Below, one piece after another: positions 1-6,377 of a stretch of 6,377 bases of DNA. How positions within the stretch are numbered: position 1 is the first letter of the stretch; each line of letters begins with the position of its first letter. Location of the stretch: contig JAFGTU010000120.1 in assembly GCA_016933985.1 (NCBI GenBank), positions 1-6,377 on the forward strand, in the 5' to 3' direction. Made by a program: the position numbers and the translations under genes. Source of the stretch: Sedimentisphaerales bacterium. Lineage in GTDB: Bacteria > Planctomycetota > Phycisphaerae > Sedimentisphaerales > Anaerobacaceae. The notes below the pieces were generated by a model, which was given only the letters and a program-made list of their open reading frames with translations, was not told the DNA's origin and did no database searches.

Positions 1-51
1 CTTCTGTTACTCACGACCGCGGGGTAGGCAGCAGAGCTGCAGGGACAGGCA

Positions 52-294
52 CTATTCGACGTATTCTCGGGAATTGAGCCAGGCTTCAATATCATCCCGC
101 CTGTAGCGTATGGCGCCTCTGGCTCCTCGGCCGAGCGAGATCGGCCTGATGCCGGCTTCTTTGAGCCAGCGGCGGGCCGAGGAGCGGGTCGTATCCAGAA
201 GCTCGGCGATGGTCTTCAGGCTCAGCACACGCAATTTATCTGTGGCTTCCCGGGCCGCGGCGCAACTATCTTCGCTTTGCTCAATAATTCTCAT
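52..294 (-). CDS. Small helix-turn-helix DNA-binding protein, AlpA/excisionase type
   Basis: From the ATG this is an 80-residue protein. Residues about 23-46 (VLSLKTIAELL...SARRWLKEAG) form a MerR/excisionase-like helix-turn-helix. The segment GRGARGAIRYRRDDIEAWL gives the wing and recognition end typical of the HTH_17 family. Known relatives act as recombination directionality factors (Xis, AlpA) or as small transcription regulators; which applies here cannot be told. Three in-frame starts are possible: TTG at 315, GTG at 309 (a GTGA overlap with the preceding stop) and ATG at 294, which lies 11 bases after that stop. None has a clear Shine-Dalgarno, so I chose the ATG; translation is probably coupled to the upstream gene. 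An excisionase is often next to an integrase, which might lie just left of the window, but this is not seen. Confidence 0.75.
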   Translation of the reverse strand: MRIIEQSEDSCAAAREATDKLRVLSLKTIAELLDTTRSSARRWLKEAGIRPISLGRGARGAIRYRRDDIEAWLNSREYVE

Positions 295-305
295 GTTTGT
301 TAAAG

Positions 306-1448
306 TCACTCGCAATTGCAGTGGTTGTGAGTAATCTCAACGGATGCCCGAACGCCCATAGTCTCTTTGCACAGGGCGACAATCGGGATCGTCCCTGTCG
401 CTTGCCAGGCCGGCCTGATAATGGATAAGAGTTGCTTATAGATCTCGATTCTCCGGCCCTCAGGGAGGTGGTAGTGCATCCCATCCTTGGTAAGTTCTTT
501 TAGCATCCATTCCATGGGAGGCAGGCCCCATTTCGCAGAAACAGTCAGCAGAGACCTGCCCATTTCCCTATAGGTGCCGAGTGTTATTCGGGTAGGTTTA
601 TGACCTTCAGCGGCGGCCGAAACGAAGAAGGTGCGATAGACTTCAGGCCAGCTCTCCACGGGCAGGATAGGATCAACGCGCCATCTGACCTCAAAGCCCA
701 TCTTCTGTGCTCTTGCAGACGTAGCGAGGCGGGCTTCAATAGATGGTGTAATACGGAGGCCATCGTTCCACTTGCCTTCCCATAGATCCGCGATGGCCTC
801 GGGATTGAGGCTGAATGTTAGAAGTATGTTGGTTGTTTGCAGTCCTTCAAGGTAGTGGACATTTATACTCTTGGTGAGCAGAATCAGCTTCCTACTGAAG
901 GGATTCGTTCTTTTGTAGCCGAACAAAGGGATGAGCCGGCGTGCATGGCCAGTTTCACCTTCGTACAGCAGAGAATCGCTGCAGTCGATGCCGAGTCCGA
1001 GATTCGGCCCAGGCTTGGCGAGTTCCGTTCGCACTACCGCTGCGTAGTCGTCGACATTCTCGTACAGCACATGCCTGGAGGGGTCACAGAAGGCACGGTG
1101 TGTCAGTATCAGGAAGCACGCCCTGCACCGAAACCCGCACGCACCTCGACCTATAGCGATGTCGGACCAATGGACCGGACAGTAGGTATCGTCATTCGTA
1201 TTGGGCTCCCAGGGCTTTATGATATTGTTCTTGGCTCTTGTTGCCCGATACACCTCAATCGGCCGGGCGGTACCGAGGGTTTTGGCTGGTATACATTGGA
1301 GCCGATACTCACCTTTGCTGGTCCTATCCTTGACGACATGATCGAATGGTTTTCCATCTTTAGTGATACCGGGTTTGGTGCAAATACTTTTGGGCATTGC
1401 TATAGAGGCTTTGTTACTGTTCATCGATATAGGTCGATTTGTCGTCAT
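306..1448 (-). CDS. Radical SAM protein, spore photoproduct lyase (SPL) family
   Basis: The 380-residue protein has a CX3CX2C cluster motif, CGFRCRAC (Cys104, 108, 111), preceded by IAIGRGA. This is the SPL-family arrangement for a 4Fe-4S cluster that cleaves S-adenosylmethionine. Cys156 in GIDCSDSL falls where known SPLs carry the H-atom donor Cys in a CTSD-like motif. Family landmarks follow in order: LLTKSINV (190-197), TFSLNPE (211-217), RVDPILPVESW (257-267), ALCKE (358-362) and a terminal CNCE. Known SPLs directly reverse the spore photoproduct (a methylene-bridged thymine dimer) in DNA. The family also occurs in non-sporulating organisms with undefined roles, and no sporulation gene is visible here, so the substrate is unproven. 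Place after nrdJ and thyX suggests thymine or DNA chemistry. The N-terminal ~90 residues match nothing I recognise. The ATG has a strong AGGAG site; the stop abuts the next gene. Confidence 0.82.
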   Translation of the reverse strand: MTTNRPISMNSNKASIAMPKSICTKPGITKDGKPFDHVVKDRTSKGEYRLQCIPAKTLGTARPIEVYRATRAKNNIIKPWEPNTNDDTYCPVHWSDIAIGRGACGFRCRACFLILTHRAFCDPSRHVLYENVDDYAAVVRTELAKPGPNLGLGIDCSDSLLYEGETGHARRLIPLFGYKRTNPFSRKLILLTKSINVHYLEGLQTTNILLTFSLNPEAIADLWEGKWNDGLRITPSIEARLATSARAQKMGFEVRWRVDPILPVESWPEVYRTFFVSAAAEGHKPTRITLGTYREMGRSLLTVSAKWGLPPMEWMLKELTKDGMHYHLPEGRRIEIYKQLLSIIRPAWQATGTIPIVALCKETMGVRASVEITHNHCNCE

Positions 1449-1456
1449 CTTTGCGT

Positions 1457-1461
1457 CTCCT
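1457..1461 (-). promoter_or_regulatory. Ribosome binding site of the radical SAM gene
   Basis: AGGAG on the minus strand stands eight bases before the ATG at 1448. This is the strongest Shine-Dalgarno match in the window and fixes that start. Confidence 0.75.
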
Positions 1462-1481
1462 AAGCCGGATCAATACATGTT

Positions 1482-1493
1482 TTGGCGCACCAA
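1482..1493. repeat. Short near-palindrome in the thyX to radical SAM gap
   Basis: The plus strand reads TTGGCGCACCAA, a 4-bp stem (TTGG/CCAA) extendable by one wobble pair on the minus-strand RNA. It lies in the 54-base gap after thyX and resembles the TTGGTC/GACCAA arms in the nrdJ leader. It has no following T-run to make it a terminator. The resemblance may be chance given its size. Confidence 0.25.
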
Positions 1494-1502
1494 CCTAAGG
1501 CT

Positions 1503-2135
1503 CTATGACCAAAACGGTGTATGAGCTGTGGCCGTTTCTTCGTTTATCTCAAAATCTCGAAAGACCGATGGGGCCTCTTTTTTCATGATGCGAAGCATTT
1601 GCAGAGCGACCTCCCTGATCTCCCACTGGGCATGCCTATCGCACCTGACACAAAAGATGTGTCTAAGCTGACGGAAGTTGGCTGATATTACAATCTCGCT
1701 CTGGACGGCGTTGGGCAATACGAACCTTGCATCCTCGTTGCTAATGCCCAGTTCCTGAAGTCTACCATAGGCATCTTTAGCCTCATTTAGGAACTCTCCA
1801 AATAGTCTGCGTGCCTCTGGTTCTTGCCTGATAGATTCGGGCTCCACGAAAGCGAAGCTCTTTTCATCAACATATCTCTGAGATCGCTGTGAAAACGCAC
1901 ACAGCCTGTGGCGGACAAGTTGATGAGTAAAGCTCCTCGATGCCTCAGTGATTCTGAACGTGGCGCAGGCGTGCTCCAGAACGGAATGATGCCCATTTCT
2001 AATAATGTTGGCAATGAAGTCCCTCGCGCTATTCGGCTTAGCTTTCGGGGTGGAGTCATAGCATGTTCTTCCTGCCGTTTCTATCAGTTTCTCAGCGTCC
2101 GGTGTAATGGCGATAAGTTCAACTCGAGCATGCAT
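1503..2135 (-). CDS. thyX: Flavin-dependent thymidylate synthase ThyX
   Basis: ThyX methylates dUMP to dTMP using methylenetetrahydrofolate, FAD and NADPH, and replaces ThyA in many bacteria and phages. The 210-residue product carries the signature RHR-x7-S: Arg75, His76, Arg77 and Ser85, within RHRLCAFSQRSQRY. GHHSVLEH at 48-55 supplies the conserved FAD-binding histidines. The C-terminal block runs from DARFVLP (135-141) through NFRQLRH (153-159) to R164 and AQWEIR (169-174), matching the dUMP/FAD-contacting region. Length is at the short end of the family and the protein looks intact. A small departure is Cys-Ala after RHRL, where Ala-Ser is more usual. The ATG has a good AAAGGA site. It lies 14 bases after nrdJ, so the pair supplies dNTPs and dTTP together, a grouping common in phages and other mobile DNA. 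Confidence 0.97.
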   Translation of the reverse strand: MHARVELIAITPDAEKLIETAGRTCYDSTPKAKPNSARDFIANIIRNGHHSVLEHACATFRITEASRSFTHQLVRHRLCAFSQRSQRYVDEKSFAFVEPESIRQEPEARRLFGEFLNEAKDAYGRLQELGISNEDARFVLPNAVQSEIVISANFRQLRHIFCVRCDRHAQWEIREVALQMLRIMKKEAPSVFRDFEINEETATAHTPFWS

Positions 2136-2145
2136 AATCTACTAA

Positions 2146-2151
2146 TCCTTT
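2146..2151 (-). promoter_or_regulatory. Ribosome binding site of thyX overlapping the nrdJ stop
   Basis: The minus strand reads AAAGGA ten bases before the thyX ATG. The nrdJ stop codon TAA (2152-2150) overlaps this site, so ribosomes ending nrdJ would release on top of the thyX initiation region. This supports the 2135 start and suggests translational coupling. Confidence 0.7.
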
Positions 2152-4456
2152 AACCACACTTGGTGTAACCACAGACACAAACGAAGCACCCAGCTTCTTT
2201 ATGAAGAGACAGACCGCAGTCAGGACATGTATCCGCTTGTACGGGCGGAATAGGGTTGCTTGCGTTATGCATAACATCTTCAATCGCCCTGGCAATGGCA
2301 TCCGGGCAGGAAAGAACGTCGATATTCTTATTGTCTTTGCGGCGTGCAAGCGTCGAGAGGCAACGTATACCCTTGAGCTGCTCTACGAGTATTGCCGGAT
2401 CAATGCCGCTTCTCAGCGCCACTGAGAGTGCGCGGGCGGTAGCTTCGCTTTGTGACGGGCAGCCGCCGGCCTTGCCGAGATTGGCGAACACCTCGCAGAG
2501 ACCGTCGTCATCTTCGTTGATGGTTACAAACAAGGTCCCGCAGCCCATGCGGAACTTGGTCGTCTCGCCTTTTGTCTTGTTAGTTCTGGGCCTTGGAACA
2601 ATCTCGGCAGAACCGGTATGCGACGTCTTATATGCAGCGTTTATAACCTGATGGGGGCGTGCTCTATCTCTATAGACGGTTATACCTTTGCAGCCCAGTT
2701 CATGGGCGAGATGAAACACCTTGTCAACGTCTTCTATCGTCGCATCTTCCGTAAGGTTGACGGTCTTGGATACCGCGTTATCCACATGTTTCTGAAAGGC
2801 AGCCTGTATGCGAACGTGCCATTGAGGACTGATTTCATGGGCGGTTACCAGGGCGTTGGCAATTTTCCTTGGGATTTCAAGGATATCCTTGGGTGATGTA
2901 CCATTGACGAGCAGACGACGAACCTCTTCAGACATCCATCCCTCCTTGACGCCCAAGCCTTCGACTACCTGGGCCATAAGGACAAATTCCTTACCATCCA
3001 GAATATTGCGTCTTGATACGATGCTGAATACCGGCTCAATTCCTCCGTTGCAGCCGGCAATCAGGCTTATTGTTCCCGTGGGCGCGATCGTCGTGCAGGC
3101 GGCGTTTCGCATGGGGCGGTGGTATTTGATATCCCAGGTGCTGCCGGCCCAATTAGGGAATTTCCCGCGATCTGCCGCCAGCTTCTGGCTGGTATTATGT
3201 GCGTGTTCCTGGATGAAGCAGGCCAGCTTCTCTGCAAGTGTAACAGCCTCTTCGCTATCGTATCTGATGCCCAGCAGGATGAGGGTATCGGCAAAGCCCA
3301 TTATCCCGAGTCCTATCTTCCTATTGCCAAGGGTAATCTCACGGATCTCCGGCACGGGCCAGTAGCTGACGCCGATAACATCGTCGAGGAATCTGACGGC
3401 AAGCTCTATCGTCTTTGCCAGCGATTCCCAATCGAGGTCGGTTGCATCTTTTGTGACGAATCTCGTAACATTGATTGAACCGAGGTTGCAGGCCTCATAG
3501 GGTAGTAATGGTTGCTCCCCACAGGGATTGGTCGCCTCAATTCTGCCGAGGTTCGGCGTGGGATTGTCTTCGTTTACACGATCTATGAAGCAAAGACCCG
3601 GTTCACCAGTGGCATGAGCGTTTTCAATGACCATTTCCCATACATCCCGGATGGTATAACACTCAACTTCCGCATTGCCTGACGGGAGAAGGTCATCGAT
3701 GGTGTATGAATCAATGTTCACAGAACGGGGGATCACGTAATCCTTTCGTGTGCGTGGATTGGTAACTACATGCGGGGCGTCCGGGTCCTTGCGAAGCTTC
3801 TCAAAGAAGGCACTGTCCACCTTCACTGAGATATTGAAGTTAGTTAGTTCACTGTAGTTACGTTTGGCAGTGATGAATTTGAGGATGTCGGGGTGGTCAA
3901 TCGACATCATCGCTATATTTGCTCCCCGGCGGAAAGCGCCCTGTTGTATTGCATCTGTTGTCTGGGAGAAGACCCGCCAGAAGCTCATCGGCCCGGACGT
4001 CTTTCCGCCGCTGGATCTGACAATATCGCCGGCTGGGCGAAGCTTATCGAAGGTAAATCCCGTGCCGCCGCCGGCTTTTTGGATAAGGGCGGTTAGTTTG
4101 ACGGCCTCGAAGATCGCCTCGATACTATCTTCAATCGGTATAACAAAGCAGGCGCTGAGCATCCCATCCTTTCGCCCTGCGTTCATCAGAGTCGGGGTAT
4201 TAGGCAGAAACAATCCGTTGACCATGATCCTGAAGAACTCATCCGCAATGGACTGTACATCTGAATCCGTCGCACCGTACTTGAGCTCTGCTTTTGCGAC
4301 AGCCAGGGCGACACGACGGTACATCTGCTCAGTGGTCTCTGCAATGCGTCCCTGCTCATCCTTCATGAGGTACCTTGCCGCCAGGACTGTACTGGAGATA
4401 TCAAGCACGCTGCCTTCAGCACCTGCTTTTGACACGTTTCCGCTTTCGTCGCTCAT
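2150..4456 (-). CDS. nrdJ: Class II (adenosylcobalamin-dependent) ribonucleoside-diphosphate reductase
   Basis: This cytosolic enzyme reduces ribonucleotides to deoxyribonucleotides using a radical generated from adenosylcobalamin, without needing oxygen. Counting from a possible TTG at 4465 (771 residues), NPCGE at 313-317 carries the thiyl-radical Cys315 with its Asn and Glu partners. Cys106 (LSACFV) and Cys326 (EACNLGS) form the expected substrate-reducing pair, and APTGTIS at 461-467 is the phosphate-binding motif. The tail has CPDC and four more cysteines (760, 763, 765, 770), the zinc-binding and redox C-terminus usual in NrdJ. Length fits a complete short-form NrdJ. I prefer the ATG at 4456 (768 residues) because family N-termini vary here and TTG is a weak start; neither has a strong Shine-Dalgarno. 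It probably heads an operon with thyX, which would use its products for dTMP synthesis. No inteins or frameshifts seen. Confidence 0.96.
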   Translation of the reverse strand: MSDESGNVSKAGAEGSVLDISSTVLAARYLMKDEQGRIAETTEQMYRRVALAVAKAELKYGATDSDVQSIADEFFRIMVNGLFLPNTPTLMNAGRKDGMLSACFVIPIEDSIEAIFEAVKLTALIQKAGGGTGFTFDKLRPAGDIVRSSGGKTSGPMSFWRVFSQTTDAIQQGAFRRGANIAMMSIDHPDILKFITAKRNYSELTNFNISVKVDSAFFEKLRKDPDAPHVVTNPRTRKDYVIPRSVNIDSYTIDDLLPSGNAEVECYTIRDVWEMVIENAHATGEPGLCFIDRVNEDNPTPNLGRIEATNPCGEQPLLPYEACNLGSINVTRFVTKDATDLDWESLAKTIELAVRFLDDVIGVSYWPVPEIREITLGNRKIGLGIMGFADTLILLGIRYDSEEAVTLAEKLACFIQEHAHNTSQKLAADRGKFPNWAGSTWDIKYHRPMRNAACTTIAPTGTISLIAGCNGGIEPVFSIVSRRNILDGKEFVLMAQVVEGLGVKEGWMSEEVRRLLVNGTSPKDILEIPRKIANALVTAHEISPQWHVRIQAAFQKHVDNAVSKTVNLTEDATIEDVDKVFHLAHELGCKGITVYRDRARPHQVINAAYKTSHTGSAEIVPRPRTNKTKGETTKFRMGCGTLFVTINEDDDGLCEVFANLGKAGGCPSQSEATARALSVALRSGIDPAILVEQLKGIRCLSTLARRKDNKNIDVLSCPDAIARAIEDVMHNASNPIPPVQADTCPDCGLSLHKEAGCFVCVCGYTKCG

Positions 4457-4532
4457 ATACGTCAAGTCATTTAGGCATCCGAGAGACCAACTCTTTAAGT
4501 TAAGCTTTAGGCTCAGATGCGGTTACTGTTAT

Positions 4533-4573
4533 TTGGTCTGTCTGACCAATGTAGTGACAGATTCTTGATTGGT
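4533..4573 (-). promoter_or_regulatory. Overlapping inverted repeats in the nrdJ leader
   Basis: The 128-base gap between the ATPase stop and nrdJ holds a perfect inverted repeat, TTGGTC-5 nt-GACCAA (4533-4549). Two more 6-bp pairings use the same bases on the minus strand: ACCAAT (4573-4568) with ATTGGT (4550-4545), and TCTGTC (4561-4556) with GACAGA (4542-4537). They could be a protein operator or alternative RNA hairpins about 80 bases before nrdJ. No U-tract follows on the minus strand, so a simple intrinsic terminator is unlikely. No NrdR box, cobalamin riboswitch or clear -35/-10 pair is recognisable in the gap. The inverted repeats are certain; the function is inferred. Confidence 0.4.
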
Positions 4574-4593
4574 TAGCCTTATCCTTTTGGTAA

Positions 4594-6377
4594 TCATTCA
4601 TCTTCGTCGCCTTGAGAATCGTTGGTTTCCAGGAATGTGTTTAGCATCATGAACGCTACTCTGTTTTTCTCCATCAAGTCGGCGCCGAATCGCCTGGCGA
4701 TTTCGTTCTTGAGCTGATTGAGTTCCTTTTCGCTTAGAACCGCGAAGACTACCTGGTCCCACCCGGCCTCCAAATCCTTGATCAGGTTGCTGATCTCCTT
4801 TTCCATATTGTCTAAAGCCACCTCGACCGCCACTTTCTTCTCAGCCCATTCGACGCCGATATCGACGCTCTTATTACTGAGCCACTGCTCGATCTTGGCG
4901 GGGTAGCCTTTTGCAATTGCCCAGCGATAGATGGTGTGCTGCCAGAATAGATGCTCGATGCCGCCGTGACCGACCGGCTGCTTACAGTCCACGGCCAGCT
5001 TCGATAGAAGACTGTATCCAGCCTGTGTGATCTCAATGACCGACAGGGGGCCGCCCTTTTTGCCGGTTTTGATCCTATGAATGCGAATCAGACCGGGGCC
5101 GGCTTCTATCAGCTGCTGTCGGATGAGATTGGCCTTGTATTGAGAATGACTGCTTAGCTCATCCAGCCGCCCCAACGGCATAAGAAGATGCGCCGGCTGG
5201 GCGAGGAACTCGAGATAATCCCAGTGCGTCTTTGTCAGGTTGTAATAATCAAATACGGCCGGCGGCTGGTCTACCGCAGTAGTCTGCGAGAACAGCGACG
5301 GCGGCTCGGGCTCCGGCTCTAAGAGCGTCTGGAGGATACAGTCCGTTTCCTCGACTCGCTCGGCGATCTGTTCTTGTGTGGCCAGCGGCAGGTTGATCTC
5401 GCCCACATTGCCGAGGAAGGTTCGGGGGCAGTCCTTCGTCCGGCAGACGACCTCTCGCTCGGGCATTTCCATCATATAGTCGGTTTGCTCGCGATCGAGA
5501 GCCAGTTGATCGCTGAGGATGCGCTTTGAGAAGCTGTCGTTCGGCCGGTACCCGATACAAAAGGCACTCAGGTTTGAGAGGATTACGGAAGGAACCGTGA
5601 AGATGCTCTGGGTGCCCACGACCATGCCGACAGCCCTTTTTCGAAGGGTCCGGGCGGCGTTGAGCATGAAAGGTTCGGCGACGTCGGCACGCTTGCACCG
5701 TTCGATAGTACAGATATGGGTGAGTTCGTCCATGATCAGCACCAAAGCAATCGTCGGCTTGTAGCAGACCGGCATGTATTCCTGCAGGAACAGCAGCAAA
5801 TCGCCTACAAAGGTGTTGATGTGGTCCGCGGATAGTCCATTTAACATCCAGACCACGGACCTGCGGGTCAACGCGGCAAGGTCGTGGCTGCGTGTAGTAT
5901 CGTGGACCGATCCCATAAATTGCAGGTCCTCCTGTAACCGATTCAGCAGCGATTCCCTGCTCATGGAATCGCGAGAGCCCGGCTTGAATCTCTGGGCCTG
6001 GATGTGATCCACAAGCTGACGTTCGTTGAATATGCCCTGACGGTTCGATAGCTCAAAGCAGGCGTTGCGAGCCATGTTCGTGATGTAGTCTCTGAAGTAG
6101 AAACACTCCCTGTCTTGCACAGTCAGTTTTTGCAGGTGCATCATCTGATCCACGCCGGGCGGCGCCTTATACCTGTTGTACTTGAATGAGCCGGGGACTT
6201 TGATCAGTAAGACGTCTTGACAGCCGACGGCCTGCGGAGAGGCCATATAGGCCGGCAGCTGTCCCTCCGTGCAGAACCACCACACTGCGACGTGCCTCTC
6301 GCCGGCGGCCGCGGACCAGCCAAGGCGGTGGATTTGCTGGCCGAGGTGGACGAGCCACGTTGTCTTACCGCTTCCGC
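4594..6377 (-). CDS. HerA/VirD4-like P-loop ATPase with C-terminal nuclease-like domain (5' end outside window)
   Basis: The frame stays open through the right edge, so the gene is partial at its 5' end; 593 residues are visible. The first ones read GSGKTT (6358-6375), a Walker A P-loop, so the true start lies beyond the window and the in-frame GTG at 6285 is not the start. A Walker B motif, LVLIMDEL, has its Asp at 5728-5730. About 35 residues later comes VVGTQS, matching the Gln-containing segment of HerA/VirD4/FtsK-type ATPases. After the ATPase core and a Glu/Pro-rich linker (near EPEPEPP) comes a likely winged-helix segment, visible residues about 375-465. The C-terminal part (about 4594-4965) has a VDIG...VAVEVAL pattern resembling a PD-(D/E)xK core, but the usual Lys is Ala. 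The tail is acidic. From family knowledge, such ATPases pump or couple DNA, as in conjugation, packaging or end processing. The specific role is unknown. ATPase call strong, nuclease call tentative. Confidence 0.8.
   Translation of the reverse strand, partial: GSGKTTWLVHLGQQIHRLGWSAAAGERHVAVWWFCTEGQLPAYMASPQAVGCQDVLLIKVPGSFKYNRYKAPPGVDQMMHLQKLTVQDRECFYFRDYITNMARNACFELSNRQGIFNERQLVDHIQAQRFKPGSRDSMSRESLLNRLQEDLQFMGSVHDTTRSHDLAALTRRSVVWMLNGLSADHINTFVGDLLLFLQEYMPVCYKPTIALVLIMDELTHICTIERCKRADVAEPFMLNAARTLRKRAVGMVVGTQSIFTVPSVILSNLSAFCIGYRPNDSFSKRILSDQLALDREQTDYMMEMPEREVVCRTKDCPRTFLGNVGEINLPLATQEQIAERVEETDCILQTLLEPEPEPPSLFSQTTAVDQPPAVFDYYNLTKTHWDYLEFLAQPAHLLMPLGRLDELSSHSQYKANLIRQQLIEAGPGLIRIHRIKTGKKGGPLSVIEITQAGYSLLSKLAVDCKQPVGHGGIEHLFWQHTIYRWAIAKGYPAKIEQWLSNKSVDIGVEWAEKKVAVEVALDNMEKEISNLIKDLEAGWDQVVFAVLSEKELNQLKNEIARRFGADLMEKNRVAFMMLNTFLETNDSQGDEDE

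Noticed and set aside
1..51. Possible start of a further minus-strand gene at a GTG (12-14)
   Set aside because: Only four codons are visible, no ribosome binding site precedes it, and nothing can be identified.
837..1463. Plus-strand open frame of 208 codons opposite the radical SAM gene
   Set aside because: It is antisense to a gene with clear family motifs and a strong ribosome binding site, and its translation shows no recognisable domain.
1449..1502. Intrinsic terminator between thyX and the radical SAM gene
   Set aside because: The stem is only about four base pairs and no T-run follows it on the minus strand.
4463..4465. TTG as the start of nrdJ
   Set aside because: An ATG lies three codons downstream and no Shine-Dalgarno favours the TTG; it remains a possible alternative.
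3864..4568. Plus-strand open frame of 234 codons opposite the nrdJ 5' part
   Set aside because: It is a shadow of a highly conserved reductase, with low-complexity Ser/Arg/Pro-rich translation and no family motif.
4466..4593. Cobalamin riboswitch or NrdR boxes before nrdJ
   Set aside because: The gap is too short for a full cobalamin riboswitch, and no paired 16-base NrdR-like sites are visible.
5249..5698. Second minus-strand frame of 149 codons inside the ATPase gene
   Set aside because: Its Arg/Pro-rich product matches an out-of-frame reading of the ATPase, whose own frame carries Walker B and is open throughout.
6283..6285. GTG as the start of the ATPase gene
   Set aside because: The frame continues upstream to the edge and encodes a Walker A motif, which the GTG start would remove.

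Overview
The window is about 6.4 kb, and every gene I can support lies on the minus strand. In transcription order (high to low coordinates) these are: a 5'-truncated P-loop ATPase with an apparent C-terminal nuclease-like domain (4594 to the right edge); a class II (adenosylcobalamin-dependent) ribonucleotide reductase, nrdJ (2150-4456); a flavin-dependent thymidylate synthase, thyX (1503-2135); a radical SAM protein of the spore photoproduct lyase family (306-1448); and a small helix-turn-helix protein of the AlpA/excisionase type (52-294). The leftmost 51 bases hold no gene I can support.

The genes from nrdJ to the HTH gene look like one operon. The nrdJ stop codon lies inside the Shine-Dalgarno sequence of thyX, a 54-base gap with a good ribosome binding site separates thyX from the radical SAM gene, and the HTH gene starts at or just past the radical SAM stop. 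The biochemical theme is DNA precursor supply plus thymine chemistry. NrdJ makes deoxyribonucleotides without needing oxygen, ThyX makes dTMP from dUMP, and the radical SAM protein resembles enzymes that repair thymine-thymine photoproducts. The ATPase upstream has a Walker A motif at the very edge of the window, a Walker B motif and a downstream GTQS segment, as in HerA/VirD4/FtsK-type DNA pumps.

A DNA-pump ATPase, nucleotide metabolism genes and an excisionase-like HTH together suggest an accessory or mobile region (integrative element, plasmid or phage-like island) of a bacterium. This is inference: no integrase, att site, relaxase or structural phage gene is visible. Base composition is moderate, roughly half G+C by eye. 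The taxon cannot be fixed from this window; NrdJ plus ThyX is compatible with an anaerobic or facultative lineage.

The main non-coding signal is the 128-base gap before nrdJ. It contains a perfect 6-bp inverted repeat and two further 6-bp pairings that share its arms, so the transcript could fold in competing ways or as a compact pseudoknot. No promoter with convincing -35/-10 boxes was found anywhere.
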